Shown here: piece after piece, positions 33,841 to 42,682 of the stretch | Layout of the letters: the number at the start of each line of letters is the position of its first letter | How positions within the stretch are numbered: position 1 is the stretch's first letter | Assembly: GCA_030539055.1 (NCBI GenBank) | Contig: JAUNSV010000008.1 | Location: forward strand, 1 to 54,477 | DNA length: 54,477 nucleotides | From: Eubacteriales bacterium | GTDB lineage: Bacteria > Bacillota > Clostridia > Lachnospirales > Lachnospiraceae | Reading direction: 5' to 3' | Notes under the pieces: generated by a model | Told to the model about the DNA's origin: nothing | The model's input: only the letters and a program-made list of their open reading frames with translations | Databases searched by the model: none | Program-made: the position numbers and the translations under genes

Positions 33841-35744
33841 CAATATTAGATTTAACAATATCTGGATTTGGCAAATTTCACAATGCTCATTTTGATTTCT
33901 CTGATGGATTAAATATTTGCTATGGAAAAAATGAAGCTGGTAAATCTACTGTTCATACTTTTATTAGAAGTATGCTTTTTGGTATGGAGAAACGCACAAG
34001 TCGAGTAGCTAGAGATAATTATACCAAATTTGAACCTTGGGATGATGAGGGTTTATATGAGGGAATTCTAAGAATTTCTTATAAAAATGAAATCTACAGA
34101 ATAGAAAGAAATTTTCAAAAAGATCAAAAACGCTTTCAAATAATAAATGAAAAAGAGGGGCTTCCTATTGCTTCTCCAGAACTTTTTATGCTAAAAATGT
34201 TATTTGGAATGACAGAAACATCTTATACAAATACTATATCAATTGGTCAATTAAAATCTGCAACAGAAGCAGGTATGGCTACAGAATTAAAAAGATATAT
34301 AAATAATCTTAATTCTTCTGGCGATATATCAATTAATACTTCTTCTGCTCTTGAATATTTAAAATCACAAAAATTGGCATATGAGGAAAGACTAGTCCCC
34401 GATGCTGTAATAAAATATTCTTCCCTTTTGGGAGAAATAAAAAATTTAGAAAAACAAATTTCTGCTCCAGAGTATGAAAATACTTTTCCAAAAATTAATT
34501 CTCTTAAAGAGCAAAGTGCAAAAAAAGCTCTTGATAATGAAAAAGAATTATCTACATTAAACCAAAAAAATGCTTCGTATACAAATATGTTCAAAGCAAA
34601 TGGTTTTAATTCAAAAGAAGCTATAGAAGACTTACGAAAAACAGTTTTAAAAATGTTCAATGAATATAAACTTTTGATTAAAAAAGAAAAAAGTTTTTTT
34701 AATAATATTTTTAGACCAATTTTATTATCACTTTCTATATTACTACTTTTGTTTCATATATTCTCTTTATTTTGTATGTATCCAAATATCATAAATGATA
34801 TTAATGTTTTTACATATTTGAATACATATTATAAATTATATATTAACAGTATATTTTTTAGTCCTATAATTATTATTGCTATTTTTATTTTCTTATTCAT
34901 TTTGCTTGTATTTTCTATTATGTCTACCATAGCTCACTTAGATAGAAAAAATAGCATTGAAGATTTATCTTATACTCTTAGTGAAATATACGCTCATCAA
35001 CTTGGTGATTCGGAGCTTGATGATGATACATTCAATCAATTTAATTTGCACCTAGATGATATGAACAAGATGTATCTTCAAAAAGAAGAAATAGAAGAAA
35101 GAATGGCTATACTAATTTCAGAGAAAAAAGAAATAGATGCAAAAGAAAAAGAGTATTATATTGCTTTACAAAAAATACAAGAGTATCAATTTGAACTAGA
35201 TAATAAATTAAAGCGTGTATCAGATCTAAAAGACACTTGCGATGGTTTAAAGAAAACAATACAAACCAATGATGAAATAAACAAAGAAATAGAAGCTTTA
35301 AATTTAAGTATTGAAACAATCTCCGAACTATCTAGTAAAATTAAATCTTCTTTTGGAGTTCACTTAAATAAAGAAGCTTCTGAACTTTTGAATGGAATAA
35401 CGAATGGTATATATGATTCTATAAGTATAGATGAAAGTCTTGGTGTATTTTTGAATACCAAAGACCGTTTAGTTCCTATGGATCAAGTATCGAGTGGTAC
35501 TATGGATCAAATTTATTTGTCGCTAAGGCTAGCAAGTGCAAATTTAATTATGGCTAATGCAGAAGACAGACTCCCTCTCCTATTTGATGATTCTTTTGTA
35601 ATGTATGATGATGATCGTTTAAAATCTGTTCTTATATGGCTTACAAAAAATATCAAATCACAAATCATAATTTTTACTTGCCATAAAAGAGAATTAGAAG
35701 TGTCAAAATCAATTAATATAGCTCATAACATAGTTATGATATAG
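33837..35744 (+). CDS. YhaN/SbcC-like SMC-type ATPase with a central membrane hairpin
   Basis: The 635-residue protein has an SMC/Rad50-like split ATPase: Walker A GKNEAGKST (30-38) and KFEPWDDEGLYEG at the N-terminus, and signature VSSGTMDQIYLSLRLA plus Walker B LPLLFDDSFV near the C-terminus. Short coiled coils flank two strongly hydrophobic segments around residues 290-370, so the apex of the coil, which in Rad50 holds a zinc hook, is replaced by a membrane hairpin. This is typical of YhaN-type proteins. With the preceding SbcD-like protein it probably forms a membrane-tethered DNA-processing or structural complex. Its 3' end overlaps the convergent surface-protein gene by 11 bases. Confidence 0.85.
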   Translation: MTILDLTISGFGKFHNAHFDFSDGLNICYGKNEAGKSTVHTFIRSMLFGMEKRTSRVARDNYTKFEPWDDEGLYEGILRISYKNEIYRIERNFQKDQKRFQIINEKEGLPIASPELFMLKMLFGMTETSYTNTISIGQLKSATEAGMATELKRYINNLNSSGDISINTSSALEYLKSQKLAYEERLVPDAVIKYSSLLGEIKNLEKQISAPEYENTFPKINSLKEQSAKKALDNEKELSTLNQKNASYTNMFKANGFNSKEAIEDLRKTVLKMFNEYKLLIKKEKSFFNNIFRPILLSLSILLLLFHIFSLFCMYPNIINDINVFTYLNTYYKLYINSIFFSPIIIIAIFIFLFILLVFSIMSTIAHLDRKNSIEDLSYTLSEIYAHQLGDSELDDDTFNQFNLHLDDMNKMYLQKEEIEERMAILISEKKEIDAKEKEYYIALQKIQEYQFELDNKLKRVSDLKDTCDGLKKTIQTNDEINKEIEALNLSIETISELSSKIKSSFGVHLNKEASELLNGITNGIYDSISIDESLGVFLNTKDRLVPMDQVSSGTMDQIYLSLRLASANLIMANAEDRLPLLFDDSFVMYDDDRLKSVLIWLTKNIKSQIIIFTCHKRELEVSKSINIAHNIVMI

Positions 35745-38700
35745 GTATTTCTACTTTTGTAATTCCTGTTTGTTTCAATAGAATATCATTTTGCAATTGT
35801 GCTTGCTTTTGATATTCTCCTACTCTCATTATCTCTAACGCAAGTGCACTAGTTTTATCATTAATAATTCCATATGACTCTTGCCACTTACCCTCGCCAT
35901 CCACATAATATCCTTCTCCTACAAAAGCATTTCTTGCTAACTCTCCTGTAGTTTGATCTAAATAATACCAAGTAGAATTAATTTTTATCCAACCTTTTAC
36001 AAGAGCTCCTTTTGTTTTTTCATTAACAGGGTCAAAAAGGTATGTTTTATTATCATTTGACACAAGCCAACCATCAAACATTTCGCCTTGTGAATCAAAA
36101 TAATATGTATCTATTGAACTTACTTCATTGTTTTCATTAAAATTATATTTATTAAAAAATCCATTAGCAGCAAGTGCTTCTTCACCATTTATACCTTTAT
36201 ATGTTAATTTCCAAGTACCTTTTTCACTATCATATATCCAAGATGAATCAGAAACAATATCATAAGACTGAGTAATATTAATACTACTTACTTCTTTTGT
36301 AATACTTGTTAAAATAGCTGTATTTTCAATTGGAGTAGTGGTGGTTTTAGCAACTACTGTTCCACCACCACCGCCACCGCCGCCTCCCCCGCCTCCGCCG
36401 CCGCCGCTCGTTTTCCATATTGCTGTGAAGGATTTATTTCCTATCGTACCTTTTTCTATAGTAACACTTGTTTTATTTACCACTTGCCCATTTTCAATAT
36501 ATTGCCAATAACTAAATTTATATGAAGAATTAACATATGTAGGAGTTTGTAAGGTAAATGTATCTTCTGTTGTAAATGAAGTTTTCAAATGCTTGTTAAT
36601 AGCTAAGTCTACATTATTATATGTTATTGTATAAGTCTCTAAATCAGTTTTCCAATATGCTTTATATGTTTTATTGCCTATTGTTCCTTTATTAATTGTT
36701 ACATTTGAACTCGTAGCAATATTTCCGTTATCGTTTGTATATTCCCAATACTCAAAAGTATAATTATCATTTTCATGTAGTGGAGTAAGTAATGTAAATG
36801 TTTCCTCTGGAGTATAAGTGGTTTTCATATTTGGATTTTTAATTAAGCTTACATCCTCATATGTAATATTGTACTCTATAGGATTCCACTTAGCATATAT
36901 ATTCATTCCATTTGTTGTTAGCACTTTTTTATTGTTTAATTCATATCCTGTACCATCACTTGTAGAATTCCATGAATCAAAAGTGTAACCAAGTCTTGTA
37001 GGCTCTTCTATTTTCTCTGGATTCAATTTAAATTTTTTTGGTATAGAAATTGTAGCAGTATTAATTCCACTTGCATATTTACCACCATTAGCATTATAAA
37101 TAACTTCTTCATCATTGCTTTCACTTTGTGAATAAAGCTTTATGTGAAAGTTTGCATCACTAGGATTGACCCACGAACCAGCATATGTACTTAAATAGCA
37201 AGCTACATTATAAGTTCCATGTGAATCTGTTGTGCTTGGGAATGTTGTTATAAACTTCATTGCATCCGTACCTGATTCTGTATAAGAAGAATCTATTGGT
37301 ATTGTTTTAGCTATTTTATTACCAGCACTATCACAAAAAATAAGATATATACAATAATATATTTCTGCTCCAGCATTATCATGTTTTGTAATAAGAACTT
37401 TTTTTTCATCTCCATTTGTATCTATTGTATCAATATAATTAAATCCATTTTGTAATGTAGCTGTTTTTGCCCAAACTAAAGATGCACTAATAGAGCCACC
37501 ATAATAATCTGTTCTCCAAAAAGAATTTAATTGAAGTAAATAAATATTTGCTATTACATTATTTTCAATTGAATTTATTCCTACTCCCTTAAAATACTCT
37601 TTTTCATTTGCTAATCTATATGGTACTTTTATTTCTTGTACATAATCTATAGTAGTACCCGGAGATGTGCCACCATCATAATAATATGTATAATCATAAT
37701 CATAATCATTTGGCATATACTCGCATATGTTAAAACTTGAAGCAGAGTATGGTCTTGAGGGTGTATCAGAGCTTATAAAATAGTAATCATAATTAATCAA
37801 ATAAAGCTTGTCATCTTCCCAAGAGTTTTTTACTATCCAGGCTCCATCTCTTGCTGGTGCATTGTTTGGATTAGATGTAAAATTTGATTTTGAAAAATTA
37901 TCATCCCAACCAATTATTTGCATTGCATGAGCACCATTTGTTGTTTCGGAGCCATTCGCCATAGTCATATATTTTTTGCCATTACTATCTGTATACTCTT
38001 TATAAAAATCTGGGCTTGGGTATGAAGTTGGTACATAAGTACATACAATAACAACTCCATTATCCATTATCCCTTGTTTTATAATATCCATTAAAGTATT
38101 ATTCATTGATCCATCATATTTTCTATAATCTTTAATATTATATACTATACTAGATTTTAATGAAGCAATATTGTCATATGCGACATTAGCATTTGGTTCA
38201 ATAGGTGGGTTTATCATTCTTTTATTTTGTATTATATAAGAAATAGGTGCTTTACTCTCGATAACTAAAGCTTGCCTTTTTGCTAAAAAATTTTGCGATA
38301 TTACTGAATTTATACCACTTGCTGAATACGGACCCCCATTGTTTAATTTCATACTAGAAGCACCTGCATTATTTAATTCATCACTTGGATGATTTTGAAC
38401 AAAATAAGCAAATGCAGATTTTGATAATATAAAATCACTTGCACCTTGGTATCCTAGTTCTTTTACATACTCTGGATAATTTTTTATAAGTGAAGCTTCA
38501 ACTTGTCCTATAGTAGAAAAAGTCAAGCATAAGCTTGTATCCTCTTGGCTTACAAGTGGAGTTATAAATCCCTCATCCATAGAATTATATTTTGTAGGAA
38601 AGGAAGCCCTGCTTTGTGCATTATATTTTTGATAAGAAAATGATACATTTCCATTTTTACCACCCTCGCCAGCATATAATGAACTATCATCATAATATAA

Positions 38701-40077
38701 CTTTTCTTTAGAAAAAGAACCAGAAATAAATATTGCTCTTCCACCATATCCACAACCTAAATCATTCTCTTCCCCTCTATATGCTTTTTCTTCAAAAAAA
38801 GATAAATAATTTATTTGAATAGGAGATACTTTTTGTGGTGCTTTTTCATCAGAATATCCTCTTCCACCCATACCACCAGTTATAGTAGAATTAATAATTT
38901 TTATATTAAAATCATCTTTATTAAATTCACATACTATAGCATCTCCACCATCGCCTGCTGTTCCACTTTGGAGAGATAAGCCCTCTCCTCCATTTAATAT
39001 TACATTTTCCAATGTTAAATTAGAGTCCAAAATATATATTGCATTACCACCATTTTTTTCATCAAGTACAATTTCTTTTTTTTCTTTAGATAAATTAATA
39101 TTAATAAGTTTGTCTTCTTCATTACTATCATCTTCTAATTCATCTAATAAATTAAATAAGACTTCATCACTGTATGCATTTATAATTCCATTTCCCTCTG
39201 CCTTGCTAGCATTGATAGTACCATTTTTGATTGTTACATCAGCATTTGATATTATAAAAGCAACTTCCTTAGTACTAGGAGCATTTAATATATGATTATT
39301 CAAATCTATAATTGAATTTGAATTAATATTGATACTTTGAGAAAGAGTTGTATCTTCTTTTAATACATAAACATTGTCATTTTGATTAAAATATTTTTGT
39401 ATTTCACTAATTGATGCTATTATTTCTAGTGCATTACTTATTGTGGAAATATTGATATCTGCATCACTTATTGTAGCAATTTGTTTATTATCTTCTATAT
39501 CTATTTCACTTTTTGTAGATATTATATCTTCTTGAATAATTATTTCTTCTTCAACTATTTCGCTTTTTGTAGCAAGTAGCTGAATATCTTCATTTGTTTT
39601 AGTTGTTGTTTCTTCATCTGTTGAGACTTCTTCTAAACTTTCTTTTTCTTCATCATTTTCTTTAGTAATATTATCATCTGGGTTTATTTCTTCGCTTTCA
39701 TTTATTACTTCGTTTTCATTTTCTTCATCAATAGACTCTTCTTCTTCAACTATGTCTTTTGATTCTAAATCATTATTTTTTGTATTTATTAATTCTGTTT
39801 CTGTACCAGTATCTATTTCTATTTCAGTATTTATATCTTCTAAATTATTTTCTAAATTAATATTGTTTGTTTTTTGTGAATTCTCTTCTGCTATTATATC
39901 TGCTTCTGTATCATTTATTATAATTTCTTCTATGTTTTTATTTTGTATAGTGCTTGTTTCTTCATTGAAAATATTATTTTCTCCATTTGCATAAAGCATA
40001 AACACACTTGTATTAAATACAAGTGTGAAAATTAAAATGAATGAAATAATTTTTGATATTTTATTTTTTGTAATCAT
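35734..40077 (-). CDS. Large secreted C1 (papain-fold) peptidase with Flg_new-type and choline-binding-like repeats
   Basis: This 1447-residue surface protein has a signal peptide ending near Ala30, then an acidic, Glu-rich region (30-200). A segment that reads like a right-handed beta-helix follows (about 230-410). A C1-type peptidase domain has Gln511, Cys517 (SQEDTSLCLTF), His717 (GAHAMQIIGWDD) and Asn751 (WIVKNSW), so the catalytic set is present. A lectin-like region follows. Flg_new/InlB-type beta repeats lie at about 990-1222, with two close tandem copies ending GTIGNKTYKAYWK and GTIGNKSFTAIWK. Then come a 15-Gly run (1225-1239) and choline-binding-like repeats (WYYLDQTTGE). It lies 15 bases after hpt, without an obvious ribosome site. 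Probably wall-bound. Confidence 0.88.
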   Translation of the reverse strand: MITKNKISKIISFILIFTLVFNTSVFMLYANGENNIFNEETSTIQNKNIEEIIINDTEADIIAEENSQKTNNINLENNLEDINTEIEIDTGTETELINTKNNDLESKDIVEEEESIDEENENEVINESEEINPDDNITKENDEEKESLEEVSTDEETTTKTNEDIQLLATKSEIVEEEIIIQEDIISTKSEIDIEDNKQIATISDADINISTISNALEIIASISEIQKYFNQNDNVYVLKEDTTLSQSININSNSIIDLNNHILNAPSTKEVAFIISNADVTIKNGTINASKAEGNGIINAYSDEVLFNLLDELEDDSNEEDKLININLSKEKKEIVLDEKNGGNAIYILDSNLTLENVILNGGEGLSLQSGTAGDGGDAIVCEFNKDDFNIKIINSTITGGMGGRGYSDEKAPQKVSPIQINYLSFFEEKAYRGEENDLGCGYGGRAIFISGSFSKEKLYYDDSSLYAGEGGKNGNVSFSYQKYNAQSRASFPTKYNSMDEGFITPLVSQEDTSLCLTFSTIGQVEASLIKNYPEYVKELGYQGASDFILSKSAFAYFVQNHPSDELNNAGASSMKLNNGGPYSASGINSVISQNFLAKRQALVIESKAPISYIIQNKRMINPPIEPNANVAYDNIASLKSSIVYNIKDYRKYDGSMNNTLMDIIKQGIMDNGVVIVCTYVPTSYPSPDFYKEYTDSNGKKYMTMANGSETTNGAHAMQIIGWDDNFSKSNFTSNPNNAPARDGAWIVKNSWEDDKLYLINYDYYFISSDTPSRPYSASSFNICEYMPNDYDYDYTYYYDGGTSPGTTIDYVQEIKVPYRLANEKEYFKGVGINSIENNVIANIYLLQLNSFWRTDYYGGSISASLVWAKTATLQNGFNYIDTIDTNGDEKKVLITKHDNAGAEIYYCIYLIFCDSAGNKIAKTIPIDSSYTESGTDAMKFITTFPSTTDSHGTYNVACYLSTYAGSWVNPSDANFHIKLYSQSESNDEEVIYNANGGKYASGINTATISIPKKFKLNPEKIEEPTRLGYTFDSWNSTSDGTGYELNNKKVLTTNGMNIYAKWNPIEYNITYEDVSLIKNPNMKTTYTPEETFTLLTPLHENDNYTFEYWEYTNDNGNIATSSNVTINKGTIGNKTYKAYWKTDLETYTITYNNVDLAINKHLKTSFTTEDTFTLQTPTYVNSSYKFSYWQYIENGQVVNKTSVTIEKGTIGNKSFTAIWKTSGGGGGGGGGGGGGGGTVVAKTTTTPIENTAILTSITKEVSSINITQSYDIVSDSSWIYDSEKGTWKLTYKGINGEEALAANGFFNKYNFNENNEVSSIDTYYFDSQGEMFDGWLVSNDNKTYLFDPVNEKTKGALVKGWIKINSTWYYLDQTTGELARNAFVGEGYYVDGEGKWQESYGIINDKTSALALEIMRVGEYQKQAQLQNDILLKQTGITKVEIPIS
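36361..36405. repeat. GC-rich trinucleotide tract encoding 15 glycines
   Basis: Fifteen consecutive GGN codons (minus strand) make a 45-base GC-rich island in otherwise AT-rich DNA, between the beta repeats and the choline-binding-like repeats of the large surface protein. Codons are mixed (GGC, GGA, GGG, GGT), so it is not a pure microsatellite. Confidence 0.9.
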
Positions 40078-40092
40078 AATATTAAAAATAAT

Positions 40093-40626
40093 TTATTCTA
40101 TGAATTTTACTATTCCTATATATGGGAGTTCCCTATGTTTTTCTGCATAATCTATTCCAAAACCTACAACAAATTCATCTGGAATATCAAAACCTACATA
40201 ATCTGCTACAAAAGGAACTGTTCTTCTTTCTTTTTTGTCTAATAACACTACTATTTTTACAGATTTTGGTTGTCTGCCAATAAATAAACTTTTAATGTAA
40301 TTTAATGTGTTCCCTGTATCCAAAATATCTTCTACTATTAAAACTTCTTTATTCTCTATAGAAATATCCAAATCTTTTGTTACTTTTACTATACCAGAAG
40401 ACTCTGTAGAAGAACCATAGCTTGAAGCTTGAAAAAAATCAATATTCAAATTTTCAACATCCAAATATTTCATAAGCTCTGCCATAAATGAAACTGCACC
40501 TTTTAATATACAAACAAGAATGAGGTCTTTCCCTTTATAATCTCGGTTAATTTGTGCAGCCAATTCTTTTATTCTTAATACTATTTCTTCTTCGTTTAAA
40601 TACTTTTCAACTACATATTTTTTCAT
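40093..40626 (-). CDS. hpt: Hypoxanthine phosphoribosyltransferase, copy 2
   Basis: The 177-residue enzyme salvages hypoxanthine and guanine with PRPP. It has LVCILKGAVSFMAELMK, the flexible loop SSYGSSTESSG, the PRPP motif VLIVEDILDTGNTL, and the purine site LDKKERRTVPFVADYVGFDI. It is a paralogue of the gene directly upstream (30-base gap); the two share long runs such as IVEDILDTG and VLLDKKERR but differ in the active-site loop. AAAGGA lies 7 bases before the ATG. The genes may differ in base preference or one may be a spare. Confidence 0.93.
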   Translation of the reverse strand: MKKYVVEKYLNEEEIVLRIKELAAQINRDYKGKDLILVCILKGAVSFMAELMKYLDVENLNIDFFQASSYGSSTESSGIVKVTKDLDISIENKEVLIVEDILDTGNTLNYIKSLFIGRQPKSVKIVVLLDKKERRTVPFVADYVGFDIPDEFVVGFGIDYAEKHRELPYIGIVKFIE

Positions 40627-40656
40627 ATTTTATCCTTTACTTTTTTTAAAAAGATT

Positions 40657-41226
40657 TTAAATAAACCGTGCTGTTGCTACAAAAGGTAAATTTCTTAATT
40701 CTTGCTCATAATCAAGCCCATATCCCAATACAAATTTGTCTTCTATTTCAAAACAAACATAATCTGGATTAAGTGGCACTTCTCTTCTTTCTTTTTTATC
40801 AAGAAGCACACAAATTTTTACTGATTGTGGATTTCTTGATTCAAACATTTTCATAAGGTGTTCTAATGTATGACCAGTATCCAAAATATCTTCTACAATA
40901 AGTACATTTTTATCTTCTATAGGTGAGTCTAAATCTTTTGTAATACGTACTAAGCCAGAAGACACTTTTTCATCACCATAACTAGATACAGACATAAAAT
41001 CTATTGTTACATGATCCAAAGTTAAATTTTTCATTAGATCAGATAAAAACATTACAGCACCTCTAAGTATGCATATAAGTCGTACTTCTTTTCCCTCATA
41101 ATCTTTATTTATTTCATTTGCGACTTCTTTTATTCTTTCTTGAATTTTTGTTGCACTAATATATTCATCTGCATAAAACTTTTTGCCATTGATGTCTGTG
41201 AACAATCTATTTGATAAGTCAATCAT
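40657..41226 (-). CDS. hpt: Hypoxanthine phosphoribosyltransferase, copy 1
   Basis: The 189-residue enzyme belongs to the same family as its downstream neighbour. Motifs are LICILRGAVMFLSDLMK, the loop SSYGDEKVSSG, the PRPP site VLIVEDILDTGHTL and LDKKERREVPLNPDYVCFEI. It overlaps the end of tilS by 4 bases. A tilS-hpt pair is common in Firmicutes, so this copy is the likely ancestral one and the downstream gene the duplicate. Compared with that copy it has about 12 extra residues at the N-terminus. Confidence 0.93.
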   Translation of the reverse strand: MIDLSNRLFTDINGKKFYADEYISATKIQERIKEVANEINKDYEGKEVRLICILRGAVMFLSDLMKNLTLDHVTIDFMSVSSYGDEKVSSGLVRITKDLDSPIEDKNVLIVEDILDTGHTLEHLMKMFESRNPQSVKICVLLDKKERREVPLNPDYVCFEIEDKFVLGYGLDYEQELRNLPFVATARFI

Positions 41227-42239
41227 TTTTTATTCTTCCTTTCCATACTAATTACATTTTCATTTTTTTTAAATATAAGTACTGATTTTTTTTTGTCAAG
41301 TGTTATCTTTTTAGGTAAATCTATATGAAGACCATTATGCCCCTCCGATATTTTAATTATATCAAAAAAGTGTTTTTTAGTAAAGTCTTTTAATGGTATC
41401 ATAGTTTGAATTATTTTTTTTATTACTTCAATTTTTAAAGTTTTATTGAGTGAATTTATTTTAGATGATGATACACTAATAGTGTTATTTTTTTTATCAT
41501 ATTTTACATTTTCATTGTAAAATATTTTCGCATTTTCTTCTATATAATCTTTATCCTCTTTTATTATATTTGCATATTGAGCAATATGTTCCAATGCTTT
41601 ATCATTTACTTTCTCTAATCTGGGTATTATTTCCATCCTAATATAATTTCTTGTATACTTAATATCTTCATTGCTTGAATCAAACACAAATGGTATTTTT
41701 TCTTTTTTCATAAAATCACTTATTTCTATTTTTTTAATATTTAGTAATGGCCTTATTATCTCTTTATTTTTAATATCCATTCCAATAAGCCCATCCATTC
41801 CACTCCCTCTAATTAAATTATGAATGATTGTTTCTACATTATCATTTAAATGATGTGCTAGAGCTAAAATAGTATTATTTTTCTTGTCTTCTATTATATT
41901 TTTTCTTAATTCATTATATCTAAGTATTCTAGCACTTTCTTCTATTGAAAAATGATTTTTTTTAGCAAAAGCTGGTACATCAATTATGCTTAATTTAAAA
42001 TCAATATTTTCTTTATTACAAAAATCTTTTGCAAATTGAGCATCTCTATCACTTTCTTTTTCTCTTATTTGATGATTTATGTGATGTGCTTTTAAATTAA
42101 ATTTAAAATAATTTTTTAATTTATTTAAAATAAAAAGAAGACAAGTAGAATCTTCGCCACCTGAAAAAGCAACTACAATTGTTTGTCCCTCTTTGATTAA
42201 ATTATTATTTATTATTTCTTTTTTAATTTTTTGTATCAT
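41223..42239 (-). CDS. tilS: tRNA(Ile)-lysidine synthase (short form)
   Basis: The 338-residue enzyme converts C34 of the AUA-reading tRNA-Ile to lysidine. The ATP pyrophosphatase P-loop is VVAFSGGEDS (26-31 for SGGEDS). HHINHQIREKESDRDAQFAK and LALAHHLNDNVETIIHNLIRG followed by SGMDGLIGM are TilS-specific. It ends soon after the central domain, and the separate TilS C-terminal domain found in longer homologues seems absent, as in some other bacteria. It overlaps rpiB and hpt by 4 bases on each side. Confidence 0.93.
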   Translation of the reverse strand: MIQKIKKEIINNNLIKEGQTIVVAFSGGEDSTCLLFILNKLKNYFKFNLKAHHINHQIREKESDRDAQFAKDFCNKENIDFKLSIIDVPAFAKKNHFSIEESARILRYNELRKNIIEDKKNNTILALAHHLNDNVETIIHNLIRGSGMDGLIGMDIKNKEIIRPLLNIKKIEISDFMKKEKIPFVFDSSNEDIKYTRNYIRMEIIPRLEKVNDKALEHIAQYANIIKEDKDYIEENAKIFYNENVKYDKKNNTISVSSSKINSLNKTLKIEVIKKIIQTMIPLKDFTKKHFFDIIKISEGHNGLHIDLPKKITLDKKKSVLIFKKNENVISMERKNKK

Positions 42240-42661
42240 TCTATCAAATCTATTCTTTCTTTATGTCTCCCGCCTTGAAATGTAGCATTTAAAAAACCAT
42301 CAACTATTTCTTTAGCTTTTTCTATGGAAATAATTCTTGAGCCCATACAAATTATATTTGCATCATTATGCTCTCTCGATAACTTTGCAGATTTTTCTTC
42401 TTGCAAACACGCAGCTCTTATTCCTTTTACTTTATTTGCACTTATAGACATCCCTATTCCTGTGCCACAAATTAATATTCCAAATGTGCATTCTTTATTA
42501 ATTATTTTTTCACATACTTTTTTTGCATAAATAGGATAATTGCAAGATTCTTCACTATCCGTGCCCACATCAAATAATTTATGACCCTTTTCTTCCAAAT
42601 ATTTAATTAGTTCTTTTTTATAAATGACTCCTGCATGGTCATTTCCTATCGCAATATTCAT
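42236..42661 (-). CDS. rpiB: Ribose-5-phosphate isomerase B
   Basis: The 141-residue enzyme interconverts ribose-5-phosphate and ribulose-5-phosphate. It opens with IAIGNDHAGVIYKKELIKYL. It has DVGTDSEESCNYPIYA, the catalytic cysteine in GILICGTGIGMSISANK, and the RHNDANIICMGSR-type segment (here SREHNDANIICMGSRI). The ending FQGGRHKERIDLI is typical of RpiB/LacAB proteins. It lies 21 bases after dxs and overlaps tilS by 4 bases, so the three genes are in one transcript. Confidence 0.94.
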   Translation of the reverse strand: MNIAIGNDHAGVIYKKELIKYLEEKGHKLFDVGTDSEESCNYPIYAKKVCEKIINKECTFGILICGTGIGMSISANKVKGIRAACLQEEKSAKLSREHNDANIICMGSRIISIEKAKEIVDGFLNATFQGGRHKERIDLIE

Positions 42662-42682
42662 TGTATCCCCTTATTTAAATTT

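Noticed and set aside
36361-36405. GC-rich triplet tract as a CRISPR array, or as inserted foreign DNA
   Set aside because: It is a continuous in-frame poly-glycine segment of one gene with no repeat-spacer pattern and no disturbed reading frame.
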